Program-made: the position numbers and the translations under genes | Assembly: GCA_903837525.1 (NCBI GenBank) | Contig: CAILUU010000043.1 | Coordinates: 1 to 46,881 of the forward strand | Origin: an uncultured Bacteroidota bacterium | GTDB lineage: Bacteria > Bacteroidota > Bacteroidia > Chitinophagales > Chitinophagaceae | Direction: 5' to 3' | DNA length: 46,881 nt | The notes under the pieces: model-generated | Database searches by the model: none | What the model was told of the DNA's origin: nothing | What the model saw: the letters and a program-made list of their open reading frames with translations, nothing else | In this document: positions 8,074 through 15,845 of the stretch, piece after piece | How the letters are laid out: each line of letters opens with the position of its first letter | How positions within the stretch are numbered: the stretch's first letter is position 1

Positions 8074-8502
8074 ATGATAACGATCAATTTTAATTACTTA
8101 GATGTTTCATCTACTGCTTTTAAAAACAAAAAAAGGCTTAAGGCTCAATTAGTTTCTTTATTTAAAAAAGAAGGAGCGTTGGTAGAAAGTATGGACTATA
8201 TTTTTTGTACCGATGCTTATTTGCTGGGTATTAACAAGCAATTTTTAAAGCATAATTTTTATACCGATATTATTACGTTTAACCTAGCTAATAAAAAAGC
8301 ACCTATACAGGGCGAAATATATATAAGTATGGATAGGGTAAAAGAAAATGCCCAAACCCACCAAACAACGTATAAAGAAGAGTTACACCGAGTAATATTT
8401 CATGGCGCTTTACACCTATGTGGCTACAATGATAAGCTACCTAGCCAAGTAAAGAAAATGCGTAAAGCCGAGGACAGTTACTTAGCTTCTTATTTTAAAT
8501 AG
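8074..8502 (+). CDS. ybeY: Endoribonuclease / rRNA maturation factor YbeY
   Basis: A 142-residue UPF0054 protein. The metal-binding signature HGALHLCGYND lies at about residues 109-119. In many bacteria the motif ends in GYDH, giving three His ligands; here the third position reads D-K, a variant I associate with Bacteroidota YbeY. Family knowledge: YbeY takes part in 16S rRNA 3'-end maturation and 70S ribosome quality control. It lies alone on the plus strand, divergent from feoA-nadD. Confidence 0.93.
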   Translation: MITINFNYLDVSSTAFKNKKRLKAQLVSLFKKEGALVESMDYIFCTDAYLLGINKQFLKHNFYTDIITFNLANKKAPIQGEIYISMDRVKENAQTHQTTYKEELHRVIFHGALHLCGYNDKLPSQVKKMRKAEDSYLASYFK

Positions 8503-8516
8503 TTCCACAAGCAACA

Positions 8517-8578
8517 GTTTCATACCGAAACAATGTTTACTTATTTGTTTCACGTATCCCTGTTTCGTACCGAAACAA
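8517..8578 (+). repeat. Repeated GTTTC-TACC-GAAAC operator-like sites
   Basis: Two near-identical 17-mers, GTTTCRTACCGAAACAA, stand at 8517-8533 (R=A) and 8562-8578 (R=G), 45 bp apart start to start. Each has inverted 5-bp arms GTTTC/GAAAC. A diverged half-site TTGTTTCACGTATCC begins at 8545, so GTTTC occurs at 8517, 8547 and 8562, all multiples of 15 bp apart. The second copy lies directly upstream of the -7 box at 8583, where a bound protein would block RNA polymerase. Confidence 0.55.
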
Positions 8579-8582
8579 GTAG

Positions 8583-8590
8583 TAATTTTG
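8583..8590 (+). promoter_or_regulatory. -7 box of the HNH gene promoter
   Basis: TAATTTTG ends only 4 nt before the ATG at 8595, so the transcript should begin at or next to the start codon (leaderless). No TTG is seen at the -33 position, which falls at the start of the second operator-like repeat. Confidence 0.55.
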
Positions 8591-8594
8591 TTTT

Positions 8595-9203
8595 ATGGCA
8601 ACTAAAACAGCACCCAATACAGCAGATTTTAACTTTAATGAAAAGCGTAAATGGCAAATTGCCCTACGTAGGTACGTTTTAGAAAAAAATAAAAGCAGTC
8701 AATATGCCCGATACTTTGGGTTACCAATATATATGTTTAGAAACTGGATAGAACTACAGTTTGATGAAAGCTTAAACTGGGACAACTTTTCAACCGCTTG
8801 GCAATTTGATCATATAGTGCCCATCGCTTTATTTGATTTAAAAGAGGAGGAGGAGCTAAAGCTTTGTTGGAGCTTTATTAATATAAGAGTGGAATATATT
8901 TTGCATAATAAAACCAAAGCAAACAGGGCGGATATGAACGAAATCAAGCGTTATTTTGAAAAACTGCACCAGAAAACCCGCTTTCCACTATGTTTATTAA
9001 TGATTGATAAGCTAAACAAGCTAGATGTGTTGGAATTAACCGCAAGCCAAAAACAGCAAATTTTTTTGCTAGAGAATAAAACGTATTTAGAAACAGTGTC
9101 AGCTTTTGGCACTTATGAATTTACACAACTTAACCAAGGCGATAAAATAGAGGATGTGCTTGAGCAAAAAAATCAATTAAAACAGTTTGATGATTTACTA
9201 TAG
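8595..9203 (+). CDS. HNH / His-Me-finger endonuclease-like protein
   Basis: A 202-residue protein. The core resembles phage-type HNH nucleases: FRNWIELQFDESLNW (residues 48-62), WQFDHIVP (69-76) with D72-H73 as the likely metal/catalytic pair, then N96 and an N105-K106 motif in place of the usual last His or Asn. The remaining 95 residues are helical and unassigned. It is a lone chromosomal gene between ybeY and mnmG, with no methylase, integrase or phage genes nearby. The promoter is overlapped by repeated palindromic sites, suggesting tight repression. Substrate unknown; a DNA nuclease is the best guess. Confidence 0.65.
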   Translation: MATKTAPNTADFNFNEKRKWQIALRRYVLEKNKSSQYARYFGLPIYMFRNWIELQFDESLNWDNFSTAWQFDHIVPIALFDLKEEEELKLCWSFINIRVEYILHNKTKANRADMNEIKRYFEKLHQKTRFPLCLLMIDKLNKLDVLELTASQKQQIFLLENKTYLETVSAFGTYEFTQLNQGDKIEDVLEQKNQLKQFDDLL

Positions 9204-9208
9204 CAACG

Positions 9209-9251
9209 ATTTGTGTAGCAAAATCAGCATATTTCCTATATTCGTGTAATC
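9209..9251 (+). repeat. Decayed copies of a dispersed ATTYGTGTAATC repeat
   Basis: ATTTGTGTA (9209-9217) and ATTCGTGTAATC (9240-9251) resemble the decamer array at 13811-13840. Repeats of the 'TTCGTGTAATTCGTGGC' kind are, to my knowledge, common between genes in Bacteroidota. Confidence 0.4.
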
Positions 9252-9268
9252 CATTTACGCGGTGTAAG

Positions 9269-9276
9269 TATCTTTG
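9269..9276 (+). promoter_or_regulatory. -7 box of the mnmG promoter
   Basis: TATCTTTG ends 4 nt before the ATG at 9281, the same geometry as at the HNH gene, and predicts a leaderless or nearly leaderless transcript. No clear TTG is seen upstream. Confidence 0.5.
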
Positions 9277-9280
9277 CACT

Positions 9281-11149
9281 ATGTTTCCAGAATATGATGT
9301 TATTGTTGTAGGTGCAGGGCATGCAGGCTGCGAGGCCGCTGCAGCCGCAGCTAACTTAGGCAGCAAAGTGTTGCTAATTACTATGAATATGCAAACTATT
9401 GCCCAAATGAGTTGTAATCCGGCAATGGGCGGGATTGCAAAAGGGCAAATTGTACGAGAAATAGATGCTTTGGGCGGATATAGTGGAATTGTTACCGACG
9501 AAAGTATGATTCAGTTTAGAATGCTAAATAGAAGTAAAGGTCCAGCCATGTGGAGCCCAAGGGCCCAAAGCGACAGAATGTTGTTTGCTACCAAATGGAG
9601 AGAGATGCTGGAGCAGACGCCAAACGTAGATTTTTATCAAGATATGGTGAATGAACTTTTGGTAAAAGATGGTCGAGTTTACGGTGTTGTAAGCGGATTG
9701 GGGCATAAAATAACGGCAAAATCTGTTGTTTTAACAAACGGTACTTTTTTAAACGGCATTATACATATTGGCGAAAAACAACTTGGCGGTGGAAGAATGG
9801 CTGAAAAAGCAGCCACTGGTATTACAGAACAGTTGGTAAGTCTTGGTTTTATAAGCGATAGGCTAAAAACTGGTACACCCCCACGTATTGATGGTAGAAG
9901 TTTGGACTACAGCAAAATGGAAGAACAGTGTGGCGATGAGGAAATAGTTGGCTTTAGTTATACCGATACTAAAAAAATAACAACGGCACAGCAAAAAAGC
10001 TGTTGGATAACCTATACCAACACAGAAGTACACGAAATTTTAAAAACAGGCTTTGAGCAAAGTCCTATGTTTCAAGGAAGAATACAAGGCACAGGGCCAA
10101 GGTATTGCCCAAGTATAGAAGATAAAATAAACCGATTTGCAGAGAGAGATAGGCATCAATTGTTTGTAGAGCCAGAAGGCTTTAATACCGTAGAGATTTA
10201 TGTTAACGGATTTTCTTCGTCTTTACCAGAAGAAGTTCAGTATCAAGCACTTAAAAAAGTTCCTGGGTTCGAAAACTGTAAAATGTTTAGACCAGGTTAT
10301 GCTATTGAGTACGATTATTTTCAACCAACACAGTTAAAATTTAACTTAGAAACAAAATTGATAGAAAACTTGTTTTTTGCAGGGCAAATAAATGGTACAA
10401 CAGGTTATGAAGAGGCGGCTTGCCAAGGGTTAATGGCCGGTATAAATGCACACCAAAAAGCAACCAATCAAGAGCCTTTTATTTTAAGTAGAAGTGAAGC
10501 ATATATTGGTGTGTTAATTGATGATTTAATTAATAAAGGAACAGATGAGCCGTATAGAATGTTTACAAGCCGTGCTGAGTTTAGAACACTTTTGCGACAA
10601 GATAATGCTGATATACGCCTTACCGAAAAAAGCTATCGCTTAGGGTTGGCTAGTCAGCAACGCATGGAAAGAGTAAAAGAAAAAATAGAAAAGGTAGAAG
10701 AAGTAAAAACTGTTTTACAAACCTTATCTGTTGAACCAGAAGAAGTAAATAGTTATTTAGAAAGCGTACAATCATCTACGTTAGATGTAAGACAAAAAGC
10801 AGCACAATTAATTTTACGCCCTAATATTAATTTGCAACAAATGCAACAACAATTACCCACTGTACAAAACGCTTTAGCTACTTTTGATACCGAGGTATTA
10901 GAGCAAGCAGAAATACAACTGAAGTACAATAGTTATATTGAAAAAGAAAAAGAATTAGCCTTAAAAATGGGCCAGCTAGAAGACTTACTAATACCCGAAA
11001 GTTTTAATTACGAAAAGCTAAACTCGTTGAGTAACGAAGCCAAACAAAAGTTTACAAAAATTAAACCTCGTACGCTTGGGCAAGCAAGTCGTATAAGTGG
11101 CGTAAATCCAAGTGATGTTCAAATATTGATGGTATATATGGGTAGGTAA
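9281..11149 (+). CDS. mnmG: tRNA uridine-5-carboxymethylaminomethyl modification enzyme MnmG (GidA)
   Basis: A 622-residue FAD enzyme that works with MnmE to modify U34 in the wobble position of certain tRNAs. The FAD-binding GAGHAGCEAA is at residues 12-21, followed by GGIAKGQIVREIDALGG. The MnmG signatures GPRYCPSIEDK and GQINGTTGYEEAA are intact, and the C-terminal helical domain that binds MnmE and tRNA is present. Length is normal. A second, antisense reading of this region is a shadow. A 75-nt gap separates it from the convergent ABC-type gene. Confidence 0.97.
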   Translation: MFPEYDVIVVGAGHAGCEAAAAAANLGSKVLLITMNMQTIAQMSCNPAMGGIAKGQIVREIDALGGYSGIVTDESMIQFRMLNRSKGPAMWSPRAQSDRMLFATKWREMLEQTPNVDFYQDMVNELLVKDGRVYGVVSGLGHKITAKSVVLTNGTFLNGIIHIGEKQLGGGRMAEKAATGITEQLVSLGFISDRLKTGTPPRIDGRSLDYSKMEEQCGDEEIVGFSYTDTKKITTAQQKSCWITYTNTEVHEILKTGFEQSPMFQGRIQGTGPRYCPSIEDKINRFAERDRHQLFVEPEGFNTVEIYVNGFSSSLPEEVQYQALKKVPGFENCKMFRPGYAIEYDYFQPTQLKFNLETKLIENLFFAGQINGTTGYEEAACQGLMAGINAHQKATNQEPFILSRSEAYIGVLIDDLINKGTDEPYRMFTSRAEFRTLLRQDNADIRLTEKSYRLGLASQQRMERVKEKIEKVEEVKTVLQTLSVEPEEVNSYLESVQSSTLDVRQKAAQLILRPNINLQQMQQQLPTVQNALATFDTEVLEQAEIQLKYNSYIEKEKELALKMGQLEDLLIPESFNYEKLNSLSNEAKQKFTKIKPRTLGQASRISGVNPSDVQILMVYMGR

Positions 11150-11224
11150 AATGGAATTACTAAACAACCGTAATCATTTTTCAAAGATATTTTTAAATTG
11201 GCAGAAAGTTAGTTTTTAAGTTTA

Positions 11225-12160
11225 CTACCCCTGCAACCTAGCCCAAGTTTTCTTTTTAGTACTAATTTTTCTTGATAAGGGTTGGCTTGTGTCTTCGCCA
11301 AAATCATCTTGCTGTAATTCTATTCTTCTAGTAATATCTGTTAATGAAGTAAGGCGTTGAATAGTATAAGGTATGGTTTCTAATCCTTTTGCAAAGTTGG
11401 TAACATAAAGAAAAATACCAACTATATTACCTGCTAAAATAGCTGTGCCCGAGGTTTGGTAGGTAAGTAATAAACTTACACCTAAAACAATCATTACCAT
11501 TAACTCCATAAAGCCAAAATTAAAAGCCTCTTGGTCACTCATTTTTATTTGCAACGTACGTAACTTATTATAATGCCTCGTAAGCGTTTTATGATCGGCG
11601 TTAGTAATTATATCTACTTGATTTTCTAACTCATCGTTTTTCTTTTTGGTAAGGTTTTGCATACGTTTACCGTAAATCCTACTTATTAAAACCACCGGAA
11701 TTAATACCGCTAAACACATCAACACTACACTACTTTCGTAAAAAAATAATAAAATTAACGAGCCTATTAAATTATATCCAGCTTCAATTACATAAACTAA
11801 ATCAAATTCTAAAAAATCTACAAACTCCCTGGCTAAGGTGCTATGGGCACTTAATTTACTAACATCTTGCTGCGATTTTTTTCTGCCTAAAAACTTGCTA
11901 ACTAATGACACATAAATAGCACTATACGTTCTAGTATCATACATATGCCTAACCGTACCTATACACAACCATATAATATGTGATACCGATAAAATAATTA
12001 AGCCTTCGTAACTACCTTTTAATAAATCATTAATAGCTAAACCTAAAAACAAAGGACGCAATAAAGCCCCTAACATTTCTAATGAAAATAAAAAATAGGT
12101 CAATAATAATTGCCTACGATGCATATTCATTAAACTCCTTAAAATTTGAAAACGACTCAT
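11225..12160 (-). CDS. ABC transporter six-helix domain protein lacking an ATPase domain
   Basis: A 311-residue protein with about six hydrophobic segments and the loop pattern of an exporter-type ABC membrane domain (N-terminal RRQLLLTYFLFSLEMLGALLRPLFL, helix-breaking polar loops at about 85-115 and 175-205). The protein ends soon after the last helix (about residue 280), and no Walker A, signature motif or separate ATPase gene is found in the window. It follows the ATP-grasp-SET fusion by 148 nt on the same strand and may be part of that cluster. It could pair with an ATPase encoded elsewhere, or act without transport. Confidence 0.7.
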   Translation of the reverse strand: MSRFQILRSLMNMHRRQLLLTYFLFSLEMLGALLRPLFLGLAINDLLKGSYEGLIILSVSHIIWLCIGTVRHMYDTRTYSAIYVSLVSKFLGRKKSQQDVSKLSAHSTLAREFVDFLEFDLVYVIEAGYNLIGSLILLFFYESSVVLMCLAVLIPVVLISRIYGKRMQNLTKKKNDELENQVDIITNADHKTLTRHYNKLRTLQIKMSDQEAFNFGFMELMVMIVLGVSLLLTYQTSGTAILAGNIVGIFLYVTNFAKGLETIPYTIQRLTSLTDITRRIELQQDDFGEDTSQPLSRKISTKKKTWARLQG

Positions 12161-12308
12161 AAAAATTTATCTACTGGTTCATTAATTTTTTCTTATCATC
12201 CTTTGAACGAAGAATCTATATATGTCAAATAGAGACCCCAATCGTGGAAATGATAAACTCTTTAGAATTTAATAGGTTGTTAGTAAGACCGAAAGAATGG
12301 GGGTTAGT

Positions 12309-13805
12309 TTAATTGGTAGCTTTATTTTCTCTTTCGGTTACGGAATTGTTTTTTATTCCAGTAATTAAGCCACTACAATTAGGACTACCACACTGGCAGT
12401 TAAAAGGCTCCATCGTTTCATCTAAAAAAGATGCATAGTTTAAGGTAAGCTCGTAGCCTTTTTTAATGGGTAATAAGGCAAGTACATTTAAACCTTTGTA
12501 GCCAGTATTGGCATTGCAGCTATGGTTTTGTGGAGCCCACTCTGCCGGGTTGTTGTCCCACAGCAAATATACCTCTTTACTTACTGGGTAAGCATACTTT
12601 GCAAATATTAATTTTTCATTAACACCCCAATTGTTGTCTACAAAACGCTTACTAACAATACGTTGTGCCATTTCCTCGCCTTTAAAAATAACTTCTCCAA
12701 CGGCAATGTTTTGAGTAGCGTAAATGCCATAGCCAGCAATTGCATTGCCTTTCAGGGTGTATTTTTTTTGTTTAAGGCTATGCCTATATATACCTTCTTT
12801 TATTATATGTTGCAAAAAAGCGGATTGTCCGTAGCCATCGTAGTTTAATATGTAATCGGCACTTCCTTGGTACCCATCGGTATAAAAAACAGAGCAAGTA
12901 AAATTTATTTCTAAAAAGAAGATTTCGTTTTTATCGTTTACTCTAAAATCTAAACGAGCATATCCAACACCGCCAAAGCATTTAAAAATTTTGGCTGCAG
13001 CTTGTTTTAACTCAGCTTCAATTTCTTTATTGTTACACGGAATATTTGCATTTGGGTGTAGCTCACTTGTTTTTAACGCATAGGTTTTAAACGTATTTCC
13101 TTGCGGAAAAATATACTCAACAGGTTTAAAAACCGTAACCGTTTTACCATCATCATTAGCAACAAGCATAACGGTAAACTCTCTACCCTCAATAAATTCT
13201 TCTACTAATAATGGCGCATATTCTTCCATTATTGCAGTAATTTTTTCTTTAAGTTCAGCGGTAGTGTTTACTAAACTTTTATCATCTACTCCTAAACTAT
13301 CTCCAGCTTTTGCTGGCTTTACAAAAAGCGGAAAGTGTAAATGTTTACATTCCTCCTCAATTACACTATCCAATGTAATCAACGCATAATTAGGTGTTTT
13401 TATACCTTCGGTGTAGGCAACATATTTCATTAACTCCTTTGGTGGATCGTATAATAAACTTGTAGGCCCAGTAAATGGAAGGTTTAAAAGCTCTAAACAA
13501 TAAATAACATCTATACTAGGCACCCCCCATTCTAAATAACCTTCACAAAGGTTTACATATATATCAAATTTTTGTTTGCTTAATTCTTTAAGTTGTTTGT
13601 AGGTGGTAAGTTTATTTAAAAAGACATTTGTAAAAAGAGCATTAGGCATTAAATGACTCAACTCTCTTGGAGGATCATAGTTTTGATAATCTACCGATGA
13701 AGTTGAATAATCGGGTTGAAGTACACAAATACGTAAACCCTCTCCGCCGCCCAAAGGAGGAGCTTGCAAAGATTGTGGCGAAGATTGATTAGAATGTGAA
13801 CTCAT
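12309..13805 (-). CDS. ATP-grasp ligase fused to a SET methyltransferase domain
   Basis: A 498-residue two-domain protein. Residues of about 25-335 are D-Ala-D-Ala-ligase-like ATP-grasp: NLCEG (85-89), ATP-binding K163 (FVKPAKAGDSLGV), E202-E203, D286 and the metal pair E299-N301. Residues 350-480 are a SET domain: GYG (358-360), NHSC (427-430), catalytic-type Y457 in ELTLNY, and post-SET Cys C470, C472, C477. SET enzymes transfer methyl from SAM to lysine; ATP-grasp enzymes of this kind join a carboxylate to an amine. It starts 2 nt after the preceding ATP-grasp gene. The first 25 residues, including LQAPPLGGGEGL, look repeat-derived, so the real start may be later. Substrate unknown. Confidence 0.82.
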   Translation of the reverse strand: MSSHSNQSSPQSLQAPPLGGGEGLRICVLQPDYSTSSVDYQNYDPPRELSHLMPNALFTNVFLNKLTTYKQLKELSKQKFDIYVNLCEGYLEWGVPSIDVIYCLELLNLPFTGPTSLLYDPPKELMKYVAYTEGIKTPNYALITLDSVIEEECKHLHFPLFVKPAKAGDSLGVDDKSLVNTTAELKEKITAIMEEYAPLLVEEFIEGREFTVMLVANDDGKTVTVFKPVEYIFPQGNTFKTYALKTSELHPNANIPCNNKEIEAELKQAAAKIFKCFGGVGYARLDFRVNDKNEIFFLEINFTCSVFYTDGYQGSADYILNYDGYGQSAFLQHIIKEGIYRHSLKQKKYTLKGNAIAGYGIYATQNIAVGEVIFKGEEMAQRIVSKRFVDNNWGVNEKLIFAKYAYPVSKEVYLLWDNNPAEWAPQNHSCNANTGYKGLNVLALLPIKKGYELTLNYASFLDETMEPFNCQCGSPNCSGLITGIKNNSVTERENKATN

Positions 13806-13807
13806 TT

Positions 13808-14935
13808 TTAATTTGTGGCAATTTGTGTAATCTGTGGCGAAAACCTACTCACCGCATCTTCTAAAATATCATTTATTAAATTACTAAACGATGCATTACT
13901 AAACCGCAATATAGCACCAATGCTAGTATAATTTTCATCTTCGCTTAAACCGCATTGTGCATTTACCTCTAAAACATAAAGTTTATTTGTAACTGCATCT
14001 TGCCTAACATCTACTCTTGTGTATCCAACACCCTTGCAAGCAACATAAGCATCCCAACTAATTTTTTTTATTTCATCTATTATATCTTTATTGGGTAAAG
14101 CGTACTCATAAAAGTTTTCATTATTAGGCATAGCCTCTTCATCCTCATAAATTTCCCATAAACGATCAAAACTTAAAAACTTTTCTTTTGTGGGTAATGA
14201 GGCATGAAAAATACGCTCAACAGGGGTGTAAATTTTAGCTTGTGTGGGGTTGTTATAACTTCCCGATATAAAGACTGTATATTCTGGTCCTGCAATAAAC
14301 TCCTCTGCAATTAATCCATCGCTAGCCAAATTCCAACCTCTATATCCTTCAAACATTTTAGCTATTTGTTCTTTTAGTTCTGCTTCATTTTCTACTACAT
14401 TTTTTATACCCACTCCCATACTTCCGCCACTTACACAAGGCTTAATAATTATGGGTGTGCCCAATTCTTCAAAGATGTTTTCAGTGCTTTTAGAAACAGT
14501 TAAAATAGCTTCCCATTTTGGTGTAGGTACTTCTGCGGTATCAAAAGCAACCTTCATAGGTATTTTAGAAGTGGTTATGGTATAAAAATATTCATCCGCA
14601 CCTGTGAACAATATTTTTTTTTGTTGTAAAAGTTTTATTACCGAAATGCCCGGCGTGCCATTTACCTCATCTCCATCACAAATATTTAGTACAATAGGAA
14701 AATTAAGTTGTGTATTTTTTTCCTCAGCAATTTTTTCAATTACTTGTTCATACGTTTGCATGGTAACAGGTTGCCATTGCCATTGAAAACCAATCTCAGC
14801 AAATGTTTTGGTATATTCTTCTATGCTTTGACTAAAATCGTAATAGTAGTCAATAGTAGCATCGCTGGTTTGTAAATAAGGCGCTAGTACCCATACTTTA
14901 ATTTTATTTTTTGGTATACCCAGCGTTGAAAACAT
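13808..14935 (-). CDS. D-Ala-D-Ala-ligase-like ATP-grasp enzyme
   Basis: A 375-residue protein with the ligase N-terminal motif NICDGDEVNGTPG (84-96), ATP-grasp K165 (IIKPCVSGGSMGVG), E211-E212, D309 and metal-binding E323/N325 (LEVNAQCG). It is not Ddl: the substrate loop and N-terminal Rossmann part differ, and the gene sits between two SET-domain genes (6 nt after one, 2 nt before the other). Family knowledge: ATP-grasp enzymes form an acyl-phosphate and join it to an amine. I infer a peptide or amino-acid ligase working with the SET proteins. The last 12 residues are encoded by a dispersed repeat (13811-13840). Confidence 0.85.
   Translation of the reverse strand: MFSTLGIPKNKIKVWVLAPYLQTSDATIDYYYDFSQSIEEYTKTFAEIGFQWQWQPVTMQTYEQVIEKIAEEKNTQLNFPIVLNICDGDEVNGTPGISVIKLLQQKKILFTGADEYFYTITTSKIPMKVAFDTAEVPTPKWEAILTVSKSTENIFEELGTPIIIKPCVSGGSMGVGIKNVVENEAELKEQIAKMFEGYRGWNLASDGLIAEEFIAGPEYTVFISGSYNNPTQAKIYTPVERIFHASLPTKEKFLSFDRLWEIYEDEEAMPNNENFYEYALPNKDIIDEIKKISWDAYVACKGVGYTRVDVRQDAVTNKLYVLEVNAQCGLSEDENYTSIGAILRFSNASFSNLINDILEDAVSRFSPQITQIATN
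13811..13840 (+). repeat. Decamer repeat forming the 3' end of the ATP-grasp gene
   Basis: ATTTGTGGCA / ATTTGTGTAA / TCTGTGGCGA, three imperfect 10-mers in tandem. On the minus strand they encode the last residues and run up to the stop codon. Related sequence lies at 9209-9251. Confidence 0.5.
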
Positions 14936-14941
14936 AAAAAA

Positions 14942-15445
14942 TTATACGGCTTGTTTTTTACCTTGTACTTGTTGCTGTATAAAGTTAGTTAATTGGTAGT
15001 TGTTTAAGGTAGAATTGTTTAGGTATGAGGCTCCGTTTATTAATTGTAAACAAGTAGCATTACCACAATTACACACAAAAGGTTTTGCCATATCCCACTC
15101 GGTACTAGGGTAAAAAAAAGTAAGCTCATCTCCCTTAGTCAAATCTTGCAAGGCAATTAATTGCATTGCTGTGGTATCAAAAAAAACAGTGGGCACACAA
15201 CTATGATTTATGTATTGTAAAAACTCAGGTTGTAGTGTTATGTGTTTACTTATACCTATCTGTACCGTTAAATAAGTGGCATAGCTCTGGGTAACACCTG
15301 CCGTAAAATTGCATATTACCTCCCCCTTTTTAAATGACGTTGAGCTGTGTAAACTATTTTGCTTAAAATCAACATCTTGATACCTTATAGCAAAAATATG
15401 ATTGCTAACAACAGCTTTTGTTTTAATAGTTTTATTTGTTGGCAT
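14942..15445 (-). CDS. SET-domain protein with post-SET zinc motif
   Basis: A 167-residue protein counted from the ATG at 15445; a TTG six nt upstream (15451) is possible. Visible SET features are INHSC (79-83), the catalytic-type Y112 in DELTFFYPS, and a post-SET CNCGNATC (C125, C127, C132). The N-terminal GxG SAM-binding element of most SET domains is not recognisable; the segment reads NSLHSSTSFKKGE. The protein may bind SAM differently or be inactive and act as a partner of the fusion. It is the first gene of the SET/ATP-grasp operon, divergent from the DUF3820 gene by about 120 nt. Confidence 0.78.
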   Translation of the reverse strand: MPTNKTIKTKAVVSNHIFAIRYQDVDFKQNSLHSSTSFKKGEVICNFTAGVTQSYATYLTVQIGISKHITLQPEFLQYINHSCVPTVFFDTTAMQLIALQDLTKGDELTFFYPSTEWDMAKPFVCNCGNATCLQLINGASYLNNSTLNNYQLTNFIQQQVQGKKQAV

Positions 15446-15565
15446 TACCAATAGAATGAAATAAACTGAAAAGGTTTAATAAACATAAAAATTATCGATT
15501 AAAAGTATAAAAAGTATGGTTTATAAAATTCATATTAACTTGTTATAAATTAATAAGTGGATAAA

Positions 15566-15799
15566 ATGGAAGATAATATGCATAACCAACCCAATGCAGC
15601 ACTATTGATTGAGTTAGTAAAAATGAAAATGCCTTTTGGAAAATATAAGGGCACGGTGCTTAGCAATATTCCTGTAACTTATTTAGAGTGGTTTAAAAAC
15701 AAAGGGTTTCCAAAAAGTAAATTGGGTGTACTATTAGAAACGTTGTACGAAATAAAAATAAATGGCTTAGAAGGCTTGCTTGAGCCACTAAAGAAATAA
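15566..15799 (+). CDS. DUF3820 family small protein
   Basis: A 77-residue protein counted from the ATG at 15566 (a GTG at 15557 is also in frame). The core MPFGKYKG, then LEWFKNKGFPKSKLG and YEIKINGLEGLLEPL, is typical of DUF3820. Members are small soluble proteins, some annotated as putative quorum-sensing-regulated virulence factors on thin evidence, and no biochemical role is established. It lies alone, divergent from the SET operon, 46 nt before the haloperoxidase gene. Confidence 0.8.
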   Translation: MEDNMHNQPNAALLIELVKMKMPFGKYKGTVLSNIPVTYLEWFKNKGFPKSKLGVLLETLYEIKINGLEGLLEPLKK

Positions 15800-15814
15800 A
15801 CTATTAATTTAATG

Positions 15815-15822
15815 TAAGTTTG
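15815..15822 (+). promoter_or_regulatory. -7 box ahead of the haloperoxidase/FG-GAP pair
   Basis: TAAGTTTG matches TAnnTTTG and ends 23 nt before the ATG at 15846. No TTG lies at the usual distance, so confidence is limited. Confidence 0.4.
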
Positions 15823-15845
15823 AGGAAACTATTACCGATAAAAAA

